From: Marinobacter sp. HL-58
GTDB taxonomy: Bacteria; Pseudomonadota; Gammaproteobacteria; Pseudomonadales; Oleiphilaceae
Assembly: GCF_001314605.1 (NCBI RefSeq)
Contig: NZ_LIHP01000018.1
Span: 186,001-250,000 of the forward strand
Direction: 5' to 3'
DNA: 64,000 nt
Positions 54,316-62,451 of this stretch are shown here, piece after piece (the stretch's first letter is position 1; every line of letters starts with the position of its first letter). The notes below the pieces were generated by a model, which searched no databases, was not told where the DNA came from, and was given only the letters and a program-made list of their open reading frames with translations. A program made the translations under genes and the position numbers.

Positions 54316-56412
54316 ATGAGTACCGCCCATTACGACCTTAACGGCAATATCGCCGTTATCCGACTCGACAACCCGCCGGTCAACGGCCTGGGCCTGGCCC
54401 TGCGCCAGGGCATTGTGAACGGCATTCTCAAAGCCGAAGCCGATGATGCGGTGAAAGCCGTTGTGCTGATTGGCTCCGACCGTGCCTTCTCCGGTGGCGC
54501 CGACATCAGTGAGTTCGGCACCGACAAGGCCACCGCCGAACCCAACCTGAACACCGTCATCAACTACGTGGAAACCAGCCGCAAGCCAGTGATCGCTGCC
54601 ATCAGCGGTGCCTGTATGGGTGGCGGGTTGGAGCTGGCCCTGGGTTGTCATTACCGCATTGCCAAGCCGGATGCCCAGATTGCCCTGCCGGAAGTGAAGC
54701 TGGGCCTCCTGCCCGGTGCCGGTGGTACCCAGCGCCTACCGCGCGTGATTGGTGCCGAGCATGCCCTGAACATGATCGTCTCCGGCAGTGTGGTGCCCGC
54801 CAAGCAGTTCAAGGGCAGCGCCCTGTTCGATGAAATTGTCGATGGCGAATTGCTTGATGCCGCCATTGCCTACGCCACCAAGGTGGTCAGCGAAAACCTG
54901 CCGCTGAAGAAAGTGCGTGACCTGAAAGCGAAGCACCCGAATCCGGAAGGCTTCTTCATGTTCACCCGCAACACCGTGGGTGCCATGGCCAAGAACTACC
55001 CGGCGCCCCTCAAGTGCGTCGACGCCGTGAAAGCCGCCGTAACCATGCCGTTCGACAAGGGCATGAAAGTGGAGCGCGAAGCCTTCGTAAACCTGATGCA
55101 GACACCGGAATCCCGTGCCCTGCGCCACGCGTTCTTCTCCGAGCGCCTGACCAGCAAGATTGCCGATGTACCCTCTGACACTCCGGTTCGTGACATTAAA
55201 ACCGTGGGCGTGATCGGCGGCGGCACCATGGGCACCGGCATCAGCATCAACTTCCTCAACGCCGGTATCCCGGTGATCCTGGTGGAAATGAAGCAGGAAG
55301 GCCTGGACCGTGGCGTTGAAGCCATCCGGAAGGTCTATGAAGGCCGGGTGAAGAAGGGCCGCATGAGCGAAGACGACGCCAAGGCCAAGATGGCGTTGCT
55401 GACCCCATCTCTGAGCTATGACGACCTGAGCAATGTGGATCTGGTGATCGAAGCCGTCTTCGAGGAAATGGGCGTGAAACAGTCCGTGTTCGAGAAGCTG
55501 GACGAAGTGTGCAAGCCAGGCGCCATTCTGGCCTCCAACACCTCCACCCTGGATCTCAACAAGATCGCCAGCTTTACCAAGCGGCCGGAAGACGTCATCG
55601 GCCTGCACTTCTTCAGCCCCGCCAACATCATGAAGCTGCTGGAAGTGGTGCGCGGTGAGAAAACCGCCAAGGACGTGCTGGCCACTGCCATGAAACTGGC
55701 CAAGGCGATCAAGAAGACCGCCGTGGTCTCCGGCGTGTGCGACGGCTTTATCGGCAACCGCATGATCAACCAGTACCAGCGGGAAGCCCTGTTGATGCTA
55801 GAGGAAGGCGCCAGTGTGCAGCAGATCGACAAGGCCATCGAGAAGTTCGGCTTTGCCATGGGCCCGCTGCGCATGGCAGACCTGGCCGGCGGCGACATCG
55901 GCTGGGCCATCCGCAAGCGCCAGTACGAGGAAAACCCGGACATGGTGAAGATGGTGGTCGCCGACCGCCTGTGCGAAATGGGCCGCTATGGCCAGAAGAC
56001 CGGCGCCGGTTTCTACCGCTACGAGCCGGGCAACCGCAACGCCCTCCACGACCCGGAAGTGGACAAGGTGGTGGACGAAGTGCGCGCCGAGCTTGGCATC
56101 ACTCCGCGCAAGATCAGCAACCAGGAAATCGTCGAGCGCTGCGTGTACGCCCTGGTTAACGAAGGCGCCCAGATCCTGGACGAAGGCATCGCCCAGCGCG
56201 CTTCTGACATCGACATGGTGTACCTGACCGGTTACGGCTTCCCCGTGTTCCGTGGTGGCCCTATGCACTACGCCGAGGAAGTCGGCCTTCCCAACGTGGT
56301 GCGCGCCATGCAGGCCTTTACCGAAGACCGCCACACCCAGCCTGGTTTCTGGGAGCCCGCAGCGCTGCTCGCGAAGCGCGCTGAGGAAGGCAAGGGTTTC
56401 GACGCTAAATAA
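54316..56412 (+). CDS. FadB/FadJ-like enoyl-CoA hydratase and 3-hydroxyacyl-CoA dehydrogenase
   Basis: A 698-residue multifunctional enzyme from ATG 54316 (AGGGAG upstream). Residues about 1-190 form the crotonase domain, with SGGADISEF, GGGLELALGCHYRIA and EVKLGLLPGAGGTQRLP for the catalytic glutamates. The dehydrogenase part starts with the NAD loop GVIGGGTMGTGISINF near residue 297 and has HFFSPANIMKLLEVV for the catalytic His. It carries out hydration and oxidation of enoyl-CoA. The thiolase gene follows at 30 nt, giving the full spiral with the downstream dehydrogenases. Confidence 0.92.
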   Translation: MSTAHYDLNGNIAVIRLDNPPVNGLGLALRQGIVNGILKAEADDAVKAVVLIGSDRAFSGGADISEFGTDKATAEPNLNTVINYVETSRKPVIAAISGACMGGGLELALGCHYRIAKPDAQIALPEVKLGLLPGAGGTQRLPRVIGAEHALNMIVSGSVVPAKQFKGSALFDEIVDGELLDAAIAYATKVVSENLPLKKVRDLKAKHPNPEGFFMFTRNTVGAMAKNYPAPLKCVDAVKAAVTMPFDKGMKVEREAFVNLMQTPESRALRHAFFSERLTSKIADVPSDTPVRDIKTVGVIGGGTMGTGISINFLNAGIPVILVEMKQEGLDRGVEAIRKVYEGRVKKGRMSEDDAKAKMALLTPSLSYDDLSNVDLVIEAVFEEMGVKQSVFEKLDEVCKPGAILASNTSTLDLNKIASFTKRPEDVIGLHFFSPANIMKLLEVVRGEKTAKDVLATAMKLAKAIKKTAVVSGVCDGFIGNRMINQYQREALLMLEEGASVQQIDKAIEKFGFAMGPLRMADLAGGDIGWAIRKRQYEENPDMVKMVVADRLCEMGRYGQKTGAGFYRYEPGNRNALHDPEVDKVVDEVRAELGITPRKISNQEIVERCVYALVNEGAQILDEGIAQRASDIDMVYLTGYGFPVFRGGPMHYAEEVGLPNVVRAMQAFTEDRHTQPGFWEPAALLAKRAEEGKGFDAK

Positions 56413-56442
56413 TCGGTCCACGAATTTTTTCGGAGAATTATT

Positions 56443-57624
56443 ATGTCCAATGATGTTGTCATCGTATCCACCGCCCGCACGCCCCTGGCCAAATCCTGGC
56501 GCGGCGGCCTGAACATGACCCACGGCGCCACCCTGGCCGGCCATGCCATCCAGCACGCGGTCGAGCGCTCGAAAGTCGACCCCAACGAAATCGAAGACGT
56601 GCTGATGGGCTGCGCCCTGCCAGAAGGCTCCACCGGCAACGACGTCGCCCGCATGGGCGCCATCCGCGCCGGCCTGCCAGTGTCCGTGGCCGGCGCCACC
56701 ATCAACCGCTTCTGCTCTTCCGGCCTGCAGGCCATCGCCATGGCGGCCCACCACATCGCCGTGGACCGTGTGCCAGTGATGGTCGCAGGCGGCGTGGAGT
56801 CAATCTCCACGGTGCAGGCGAACGTGAACCAGAACTACTTCATGGAACCCTGGCTGGCGAAGAACAAGCCGGAGCTGTACTGGTCCATGCTGGACACCGC
56901 TGAAACCGTCGCCAAGCGCTACGACATCAAGAAAGAAGACATGGACGAATACGGCGTACGCAGCCAGACCCTGGCCGCCAAGGCCCGTGAAGACGGCAAG
57001 TTCGACGACGAAATTGTGCCCATCACCACCACCATGGGCGTCGCCGACAAGGCCACCGGCCAGCTCAGCAGCCAGGAAGTCACCGTCAGCCAGGACGAGG
57101 GCATCCGCCCCGACACCAACCTGGAGGGCGTCAGCAAGATCCGCTCGGCAATGGAAGGCGGCGTGGTCACCGCCGGCAACGCCAGCCAGTTCTCCGACGG
57201 CGCCTCGGCCTGCGTACTGATGGACAGCAAAATCGCCGAACAGCGCGGCGTTGCTCCACTCGGCATCTTCCGCGGCTTTGCCGTTGCCGGTTGCGAACCC
57301 GACGAAATGGGCATCGGCCCGGTCTTCGCGGTTCCCAAACTACTCAAGCGCGCCGGCCTGACCGTCGACGACATCGGCCTGTGGGAGCTCAACGAAGCCT
57401 TCGCCGTTCAGGTCCTCTATTGCCAGCGCAAACTGGGCATCCCCATGGACCGCTTGAACGTCAACGGCGGCGCCATCGCCGTCGGCCACCCCTACGGCAC
57501 CACCGGCTCCCGCCTGGTCGGCCACGCCCTGATCGAAGGTAAGCGCCGGGGTGTTAAGTACGTGGTCGTCACTATGTGCGTCGGTACTGGTATGGGGGCT
57601 GCCGGATTGTTTGAGGTTGCCTAA
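56443..57624 (+). CDS. Acetyl-CoA acyltransferase (thiolase)
   Basis: A 393-residue thiolase. The nucleophile Cys91 lies in [10 protein letters not shown], the His in [19 protein letters not shown], and the second Cys in [12 protein letters not shown]. It cleaves 3-ketoacyl-CoA to acetyl-CoA and a shortened acyl-CoA, the last step of each cycle. It is co-transcribed with the FadB-like gene. The following 447-bp gap holds hairpin copies 12 and 13. Confidence 0.93.
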   Translation: MSNDVVIVSTARTPLAKSWRGGLNMTHGATLAGHAIQHAVERSKVDPNEIEDVLMGCALPEGSTGNDVARMGAIRAGLPVSVAGATINRFCSSGLQAIAMAAHHIAVDRVPVMVAGGVESISTVQANVNQNYFMEPWLAKNKPELYWSMLDTAETVAKRYDIKKEDMDEYGVRSQTLAAKAREDGKFDDEIVPITTTMGVADKATGQLSSQEVTVSQDEGIRPDTNLEGVSKIRSAMEGGVVTAGNASQFSDGASACVLMDSKIAEQRGVAPLGIFRGFAVAGCEPDEMGIGPVFAVPKLLKRAGLTVDDIGLWELNEAFAVQVLYCQRKLGIPMDRLNVNGGAIAVGHPYGTTGSRLVGHALIEGKRRGVKYVVVTMCVGTGMGAAGLFEVA

Positions 57625-57657
57625 AGCTCTGTTTGCCTATTGCTTGGGTGGAGGCAC

Positions 57658-57762
57658 CTGTTGGGTAGGGGGCTCCAAAACGCGCTCCTTCGGCACATCC
57701 ATGTGACGCTCGAGCTCCGCCATCCATGGCTCCGCACGGTTTTGGAGCCCCCTACCCAACAG
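57658..57762 (-). repeat. Covarying hairpin repeat, copy 12
   Basis: Perfect 24-bp arms at 57658-57681 and 57739-57762, the shortest in the set. The second site is ACATGGATGT in core sense (57695-57704) inside a CACA-TGGA-TGTG stem. The first hairpin is at 57719-57730. It follows the thiolase gene in antisense orientation and is head-out relative to copy 13, 99 bp away. Confidence 0.92.
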
Positions 57763-57861
57763 CCGCCCATAGTTTTGTGCGATGGCCGACAGGTGCAACT
57801 TTTGAACGCTTGGCGGTAACCGCCTAATGCAACGACAAGAGCAGGCACGCACTTACTCGAA

Positions 57862-57974
57862 GCGCCGGGCGGGGAGACCCTTTCGAAACTGTGCGGAGCC
57901 AGGGATGGCGGAGCCCAAGCGTCACATGGATGTGCCGAAGGAGCGTGTTTCGAAAGGGTCTCCCCGCCTGGCGC
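57862..57974 (+). repeat. Covarying hairpin repeat, copy 13
   Basis: The arms at 57862-57889 and 57947-57974 pair over 28 bp with one G.U wobble in core sense. The first hairpin is GCCA-GGGA-TGGC (57898-57909) and the second site ACATGGATGT (57924-57933). It is 96 nt before the acyl-CoA dehydrogenase gene in sense orientation. The rest of the 447-bp gap shows no other feature I can support. Confidence 0.92.
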
Positions 57975-58070
57975 AACCACCTAAAGCCGCAGACCCGGCA
58001 TTAAGAACCAACAGGCAGCCCCAAAAGCCAAAAAACCATTTACCTCAGCCAAACAGACAAGAGGTGCAAC

Positions 58071-59258
58071 ATGGATCTGAATTACACCCCCGAACAAGAG
58101 GCGTTCCGCGCTGAAGTTCGACAGTTTCTTGAAGACAACCTGCCTGATGACATCCGAGAGCGTGTACAGAAACGGCTGCGGCCGGACAAAGCCATGACCG
58201 AGCGGTGGCAGAAGATACTGTTTGAGAAAGGCTGGGGGGCTTCCACCTGGCCGACCGAATTCGGCGGGACCGGATGGGATCCGATTCAGCAGATTATCTT
58301 TGAAGAAGAATGTGCCCTGGCGGGCGCCCCGCGCCAGCTGGATTTTGGGCTGCGCATGGTTGGGCCCGTCATCATGACGTTTGGTAACGACGAGCAGAAA
58401 CGGCGTTTCCTGCCAGGCATTTTGAGCGGCGAAGACTGGTGGTGCCAGGGTTACTCTGAACCCGGTGCCGGTTCCGATCTGGCATCGCTGCGTACGTCCG
58501 CCAAGCGGGAAGGCGATCACTACATCGTCAATGGCCAGAAAACCTGGACCACCCTGGGCCAGCACGCCGACTGGATTTTCTGCCTGGTGCGTACCAGCAA
58601 CGAAGGCAAGCCGCAGCAGGGGATTTCATTCCTGCTGATCGATATGAACACCCCGGGCATCGATGTGAAGCCCATCATCATGCTGGATGGTGAGCATGAG
58701 ATTAACGAGGTGTACTTCGACAACGTCAAAGTCCCTGCCGAGAACCTGATCGGTGAGGAAAACCAGGGCTGGACCTACGCCAAGTTCCTGCTGGGCCATG
58801 AGCGCACCGGCCTGGCTAACGTGGGCCAGTGGAAGGCGTTGATGAAGCGCCTGAAGGAAGTAGCGCGGCAGGAGCAGGACGGTCAGCGGCCGTTGATCGA
58901 GAACACCCGCTTCCGCGACCGTTTGGCGCAGCTGGATGCCGAACTGCGTGCTCTTGAGCTGACGGTTCTGCGGGTGCTGACCGACAAGCGTGGCCCCGGG
59001 CCCCAGGCGTCCATCCTGAAGATTCGCGGTACCGAGATCGGCCAGCAGCTGTTCGAGATGCTGATGGAGGCGGGCGGCCAGGATTCCGTTGCCCATATCC
59101 CTGAGGCGCTGGAGCTGGACTACAACGGGCCACGTGCGGGCTCGATCGATGCCACGCCGTCAGCGGGCGATTACTTCAACATGCGCAAGCTGTCGATCTT
59201 TGGCGGGTCCAACGAGATCCAGCGCAATATCATTGCCCAGCTTGTGCTTGGTCTGTAG
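58071..59258 (+). CDS. Acyl-CoA dehydrogenase, PimC-like large subunit
   Basis: A 395-residue acyl-CoA dehydrogenase. It begins MDLNYTPEQEAFRAEVRQFL, has WCQGYSEPGAGSDLASLRTS for FAD/substrate binding and ends IFGGSNEIQRNIIAQLVLGL. This pattern fits the large subunit of two-gene dehydrogenases such as pimeloyl-CoA dehydrogenase. The next gene, 55 nt on, looks like the small subunit. Substrate chain length is unknown. RBS AGAGGTG precedes the ATG. Confidence 0.87.
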   Translation: MDLNYTPEQEAFRAEVRQFLEDNLPDDIRERVQKRLRPDKAMTERWQKILFEKGWGASTWPTEFGGTGWDPIQQIIFEEECALAGAPRQLDFGLRMVGPVIMTFGNDEQKRRFLPGILSGEDWWCQGYSEPGAGSDLASLRTSAKREGDHYIVNGQKTWTTLGQHADWIFCLVRTSNEGKPQQGISFLLIDMNTPGIDVKPIIMLDGEHEINEVYFDNVKVPAENLIGEENQGWTYAKFLLGHERTGLANVGQWKALMKRLKEVARQEQDGQRPLIENTRFRDRLAQLDAELRALELTVLRVLTDKRGPGPQASILKIRGTEIGQQLFEMLMEAGGQDSVAHIPEALELDYNGPRAGSIDATPSAGDYFNMRKLSIFGGSNEIQRNIIAQLVLGL

Positions 59259-59313
59259 AGCCATCAGCCTGTAAAGAGAGCCCTCAGCTTCTCTAAGAGC
59301 TTGGAGAGACGAT

Positions 59314-60462
59314 ATGAATTTTGATCTGACCGAAGAACAGCAAATGCTCAACGACTCCCTGCGTCGCTTCGTGGCCAATGAGTACGGCTTCGAGAAACGC
59401 CAGGAGATCATCCGCTCGGGCGCCGGCACCGACAAAACCACCTGGAACACCTTCGCGGAAATGGGCCTGCTGGGTTTCACCTTTCCCGAGGACTATGACG
59501 GCCTGGGTGGCAACGCCATCGACACCATGGTGGTGATGGAAAACTTCGGCCGCGGCCTGGTGGTGGAGCCCTACCTGGCAACCGTGGTTCTGGCCGGCGG
59601 GCTGATCCGGGATGCCGGTAATGATGCCCAGAAAGCCGATATCCTGCCGGGCATCGCCAGTGGTGAGCGTCTTCTGGCTCTGGCCCACTATGAGCCAGGC
59701 GGCCGCTATAACCTAAGCCATGTACAAACCACCGCCCGCAAGGACGGCGATCATTTCCAGATCAGCGGCCAGAAAACCACCGTGCTGCACGGCGGCCAGG
59801 CGAACCAGCTCATTGTCTCTGCCCGCACCAGTGGCGGCATCAACGACGAAAGCGGTCTTTCGCTGTTCCTGGTGGATATCGGCACCAAGGGTATTCAGGT
59901 GGACGACTTCGCCACCCACGACGGCCACCGCACCGCCGAGATCAGCTTCAGCAACGTCACCGTCAGTGCCGACAGCCTGATTGGCACCATCGACAAGGCC
60001 TTCCCGGTGATCGAAAGAACCGTGGACCTCGGCATCGCGGCCCTGTGCGCCGAAGCCGTCGGGGCCATGGACGCCATGAACGCGGCCACGCTGGAATACG
60101 TCAAGACCCGCAAGCAGTTCGGGGTGCCCATCGGCAAGTTCCAGGTGCTGCAGCACCGCATGGCGGATATGTTTATCCAGACCGAGCAGGCCAGAACCAT
60201 GGCTATCCTGGCTGCCAGCGAGGCGGACTCCGATGATCGCGCCAGCCGCCGGGAGGCCATCTCCATGGCCAAGACCCTGGTGGGCCAGGCCGCCCGCTAC
60301 GTGGGCCAGGAAGGGGTTCAGTTGCACGGTGGTATGGGTGTGACCGACGAGATGTTCGCCGCCCACCTGTTCAAGCGCCTGACGCTGATCAACCTGCTGT
60401 TCGGCGATGCCAATCATCACCTGGCCCAGGTCAGTGATGGCCTGCTGGCAAAGACCGCCTGA
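59314..60462 (+). CDS. Acyl-CoA dehydrogenase, PimD-like small subunit
   Basis: A 382-residue acyl-CoA dehydrogenase starting MNFDLTEEQQMLNDSLRRFV, with LGLLGFTFPEDYDGLGG-like core sequence and a C-terminal GVQLHGGMGVTDEMFAAHLF. The end lacks the FGGTxEIQR block that its neighbour has, which supports the two acting together as one enzyme, as in PimCD. TTGGAGAG precedes the ATG. The SDR gene follows at 18 nt. Confidence 0.86.
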   Translation: MNFDLTEEQQMLNDSLRRFVANEYGFEKRQEIIRSGAGTDKTTWNTFAEMGLLGFTFPEDYDGLGGNAIDTMVVMENFGRGLVVEPYLATVVLAGGLIRDAGNDAQKADILPGIASGERLLALAHYEPGGRYNLSHVQTTARKDGDHFQISGQKTTVLHGGQANQLIVSARTSGGINDESGLSLFLVDIGTKGIQVDDFATHDGHRTAEISFSNVTVSADSLIGTIDKAFPVIERTVDLGIAALCAEAVGAMDAMNAATLEYVKTRKQFGVPIGKFQVLQHRMADMFIQTEQARTMAILAASEADSDDRASRREAISMAKTLVGQAARYVGQEGVQLHGGMGVTDEMFAAHLFKRLTLINLLFGDANHHLAQVSDGLLAKTA

Positions 60463-60480
60463 TATTCCAAGGAGATCACC

Positions 60481-61254
60481 ATGAGTGTAAAACAGTTACT
60501 GGATCTGACCGGCAAGGTCGCCTTTATCACCGGAGGCTCACGCGGCCTGGGCCTGCAGATGGCCGAAGCCCTGGGGGAACTGGGGGCCAGAATCGCCATC
60601 AGTGCCCGCAAGCAGCATGAGCTGGACGAGGCCAGGGCGCACCTGGAAAGCCAGGGGGTGGAAGTGATCACCATCGCCGCCGACCTCTCCGACCTGGAAG
60701 GCATTCCGGGCGTGGTGGATCAGGTGGTCAGCCAGCTGGGTGACATCGACATCCTGGTCAACAACGCCGGCGCTACCTGGGGTGCCCCTGCCGAGGACTA
60801 CCCGGCGGAAGGCTGGATGAAGGTGATGAACCTGAACGTCAACGCCGCCTTCTTCCTGACCCAGACTGTGGGCAAGCGCTGCATGATTCCCCGCCACACC
60901 GGCAAGGTGATCAACATAGCCTCCATCGCGGGCCTGTCCGGCAACCCGGAAGGTATGAAAACCATCGCCTACAACACCAGCAAGGGCGCCATGGTGAACT
61001 TCACCCGTGCCCTGGCCTCCGAATGGGGCCATTACAACATCAATGTGAACGCCCTGTGCCCGGGCTTCTTCCCGTCGAAGATGTCCCAGGGGCTGCTGGA
61101 TGCCCAGGGTGAGAAGATGCTCGAGCGCATTCCCCTGAACCGCTTCGGCGGCGAGGAGGATCTCAAGGGTGCGGCGGTGTTACTGGCCTCCGAGGCCGGG
61201 CGGCACATCACCGGGCAGTGCCTGGCGGTGGATGGCGGCACGCTGGTCAGCTAG
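60481..61254 (+). CDS. Short-chain dehydrogenase/reductase
   Basis: A 257-residue SDR. The cofactor loop TGGSRGLGLQMA near residue 17, NNAGATWG, and the catalytic YNTSKGA with upstream Ser are intact; Arg after the Gly loop suggests NADP(H). CCAAGGAG precedes the ATG. It is the last gene of the acyl-CoA dehydrogenase unit and may act on a hydroxyacyl or alcohol intermediate, but its substrate is not clear. Confidence 0.87.
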   Translation: MSVKQLLDLTGKVAFITGGSRGLGLQMAEALGELGARIAISARKQHELDEARAHLESQGVEVITIAADLSDLEGIPGVVDQVVSQLGDIDILVNNAGATWGAPAEDYPAEGWMKVMNLNVNAAFFLTQTVGKRCMIPRHTGKVINIASIAGLSGNPEGMKTIAYNTSKGAMVNFTRALASEWGHYNINVNALCPGFFPSKMSQGLLDAQGEKMLERIPLNRFGGEEDLKGAAVLLASEAGRHITGQCLAVDGGTLVS

Positions 61255-61272
61255 GCGTGGTGCTTTAACCCG

Positions 61273-62238
61273 TCACAGGCACTGACTGACCTGCTCCGGG
61301 TCCAGGTTGCCGCCGGTAATGATCAGAACCGTGTTCTTTTCTGGTTCCGGCGGAACCTGGTTTTCCAGTAACGCTGCCAGGCCTACGCTGGCGCCGGGCT
61401 CGACATAGAGCCTGGCCTCGGTCAGCAGCCGTCGGGTTGCCTCCCGGATACCCGCCTCGGAAACCGTCACAATCCGGTCCACCACCTGGCGGGAGGCGGC
61501 GTAGGTGCAATCCCCCACCACCGCTGGCGCCAGGCTCGCGGCCCAGGTAGCCACCGAGTCCAGGCTGGCTGTGGCATCCTGTTTTTGCCAGGCATTGAAC
61601 ATGGTGGCTGCGCCTTCCGGCTCCACGCCAATCAGCTCAACCTCCGGCCGCTGCGCCTTGATGGCCAGCCCCAGACCGGAGATCAGCCCGCCTCCGCCAA
61701 TGGGGCACAGCACCCGATCCACAACCGGCTGCTGACGCAGCAATTCCAGGCCAACCGTGCCCTGCCCGGCCATGATGCGGACATCGTTATAGGGATGCAC
61801 CAGGGTCAGCCCCTGCTCATCCCGCATCTGGTGACACAGGGCTACGGCTTGCTGAATGGTGCCTTGAACCATCACCTCGGCACCCAGTTCTCTGGTACGG
61901 CGAATCTTCAGGGGGCTGGAGCCTTCAGGCATGACCACGGTGAGCGGCACATGCTGCATGGCCGCCGCCCAAGCCAGGGCGATGGCGTGGTTACCGGCCG
62001 AGACCGTCACCAGGCCGGCCTCGAGCTCGTGTTCGGACGCCGTCAGCAGCCAGTTCAACGCACCACGGGCCTTGAAGCTGCCGGTGCGCTGGAGGCTCTC
62101 ACACTTCAAACCCAGCGGCTGGGACATTGCGGCATTCAGATCCGGCACATTCAGAAGCGGTGTTTCGCCCAGGTGTGGTCGAATACGCCGCTCAGCCTCC
62201 AGAATCCGGGATCTATCAGGTAGGGTTAGTTGGGTCAT
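61273..62238 (-). CDS. PLP-dependent threonine/serine dehydratase-like enzyme
   Basis: A 321-residue fold-type II PLP enzyme from ATG 62238 (AGGAG 8 nt upstream; a GTG at 62247 is too near that site). RTGSFKARGALN holds the PLP Lys, SAGNHAIALAWAA the substrate loop, and GGGGLISGL binds phosphate. There is no ACT domain, so it resembles catabolic threonine dehydratase or serine racemase. It is convergent with the SDR gene. Confidence 0.85.
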   Translation of the reverse strand: MTQLTLPDRSRILEAERRIRPHLGETPLLNVPDLNAAMSQPLGLKCESLQRTGSFKARGALNWLLTASEHELEAGLVTVSAGNHAIALAWAAAMQHVPLTVVMPEGSSPLKIRRTRELGAEVMVQGTIQQAVALCHQMRDEQGLTLVHPYNDVRIMAGQGTVGLELLRQQPVVDRVLCPIGGGGLISGLGLAIKAQRPEVELIGVEPEGAATMFNAWQKQDATASLDSVATWAASLAPAVVGDCTYAASRQVVDRIVTVSEAGIREATRRLLTEARLYVEPGASVGLAALLENQVPPEPEKNTVLIITGGNLDPEQVSQCL

Positions 62239-62328
62239 GTCGCGCACTCCTGTTGCTTCCCTTATACAAAACCATGATGTAGGGAAAGCTGGCGATCAAG
62301 TCATCGGTGAGCTAACCTAACCATCAAC

Positions 62329-62434
62329 CCGGACACAGAACCGGACAAAAATTCTATTAGTTTAATTAAATTGTATCAAATATCATTATATCTCAATAAT
62401 TTATAAATAAATAATTCGGACAATTAACCGGACA
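62329..62434. promoter_or_regulatory. Paired CGGACA repeats around an AT-rich promoter
   Basis: CCGGACA occurs at 62329-62335 and 62341-62347, and (T/C)CGGACA at 62416-62422 and 62428-62434. In each pair the two are exactly 12 bp apart, and the pairs are 87 bp apart. Between them is about 68 bp of very AT-rich DNA. They precede fic and may be operator pairs, perhaps for the winged helix of Fic itself. Confidence 0.5.
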
Positions 62435-62451
62435 GAATTACTGGAACTTCC

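Noticed and set aside
54736-55608. Long open frame antisense to the FadB-like gene
   Set aside because: High-GC codon bias leaves long stop-free shadows; composition is His/Gly/Val-rich and no domain is seen.
299-57974. Integron attC sites or a CRISPR-like array
   Set aside because: The elements are widely dispersed rather than in an array, their centre is conserved and their arms vary (the reverse of attC), and no integrase or cas gene is present.
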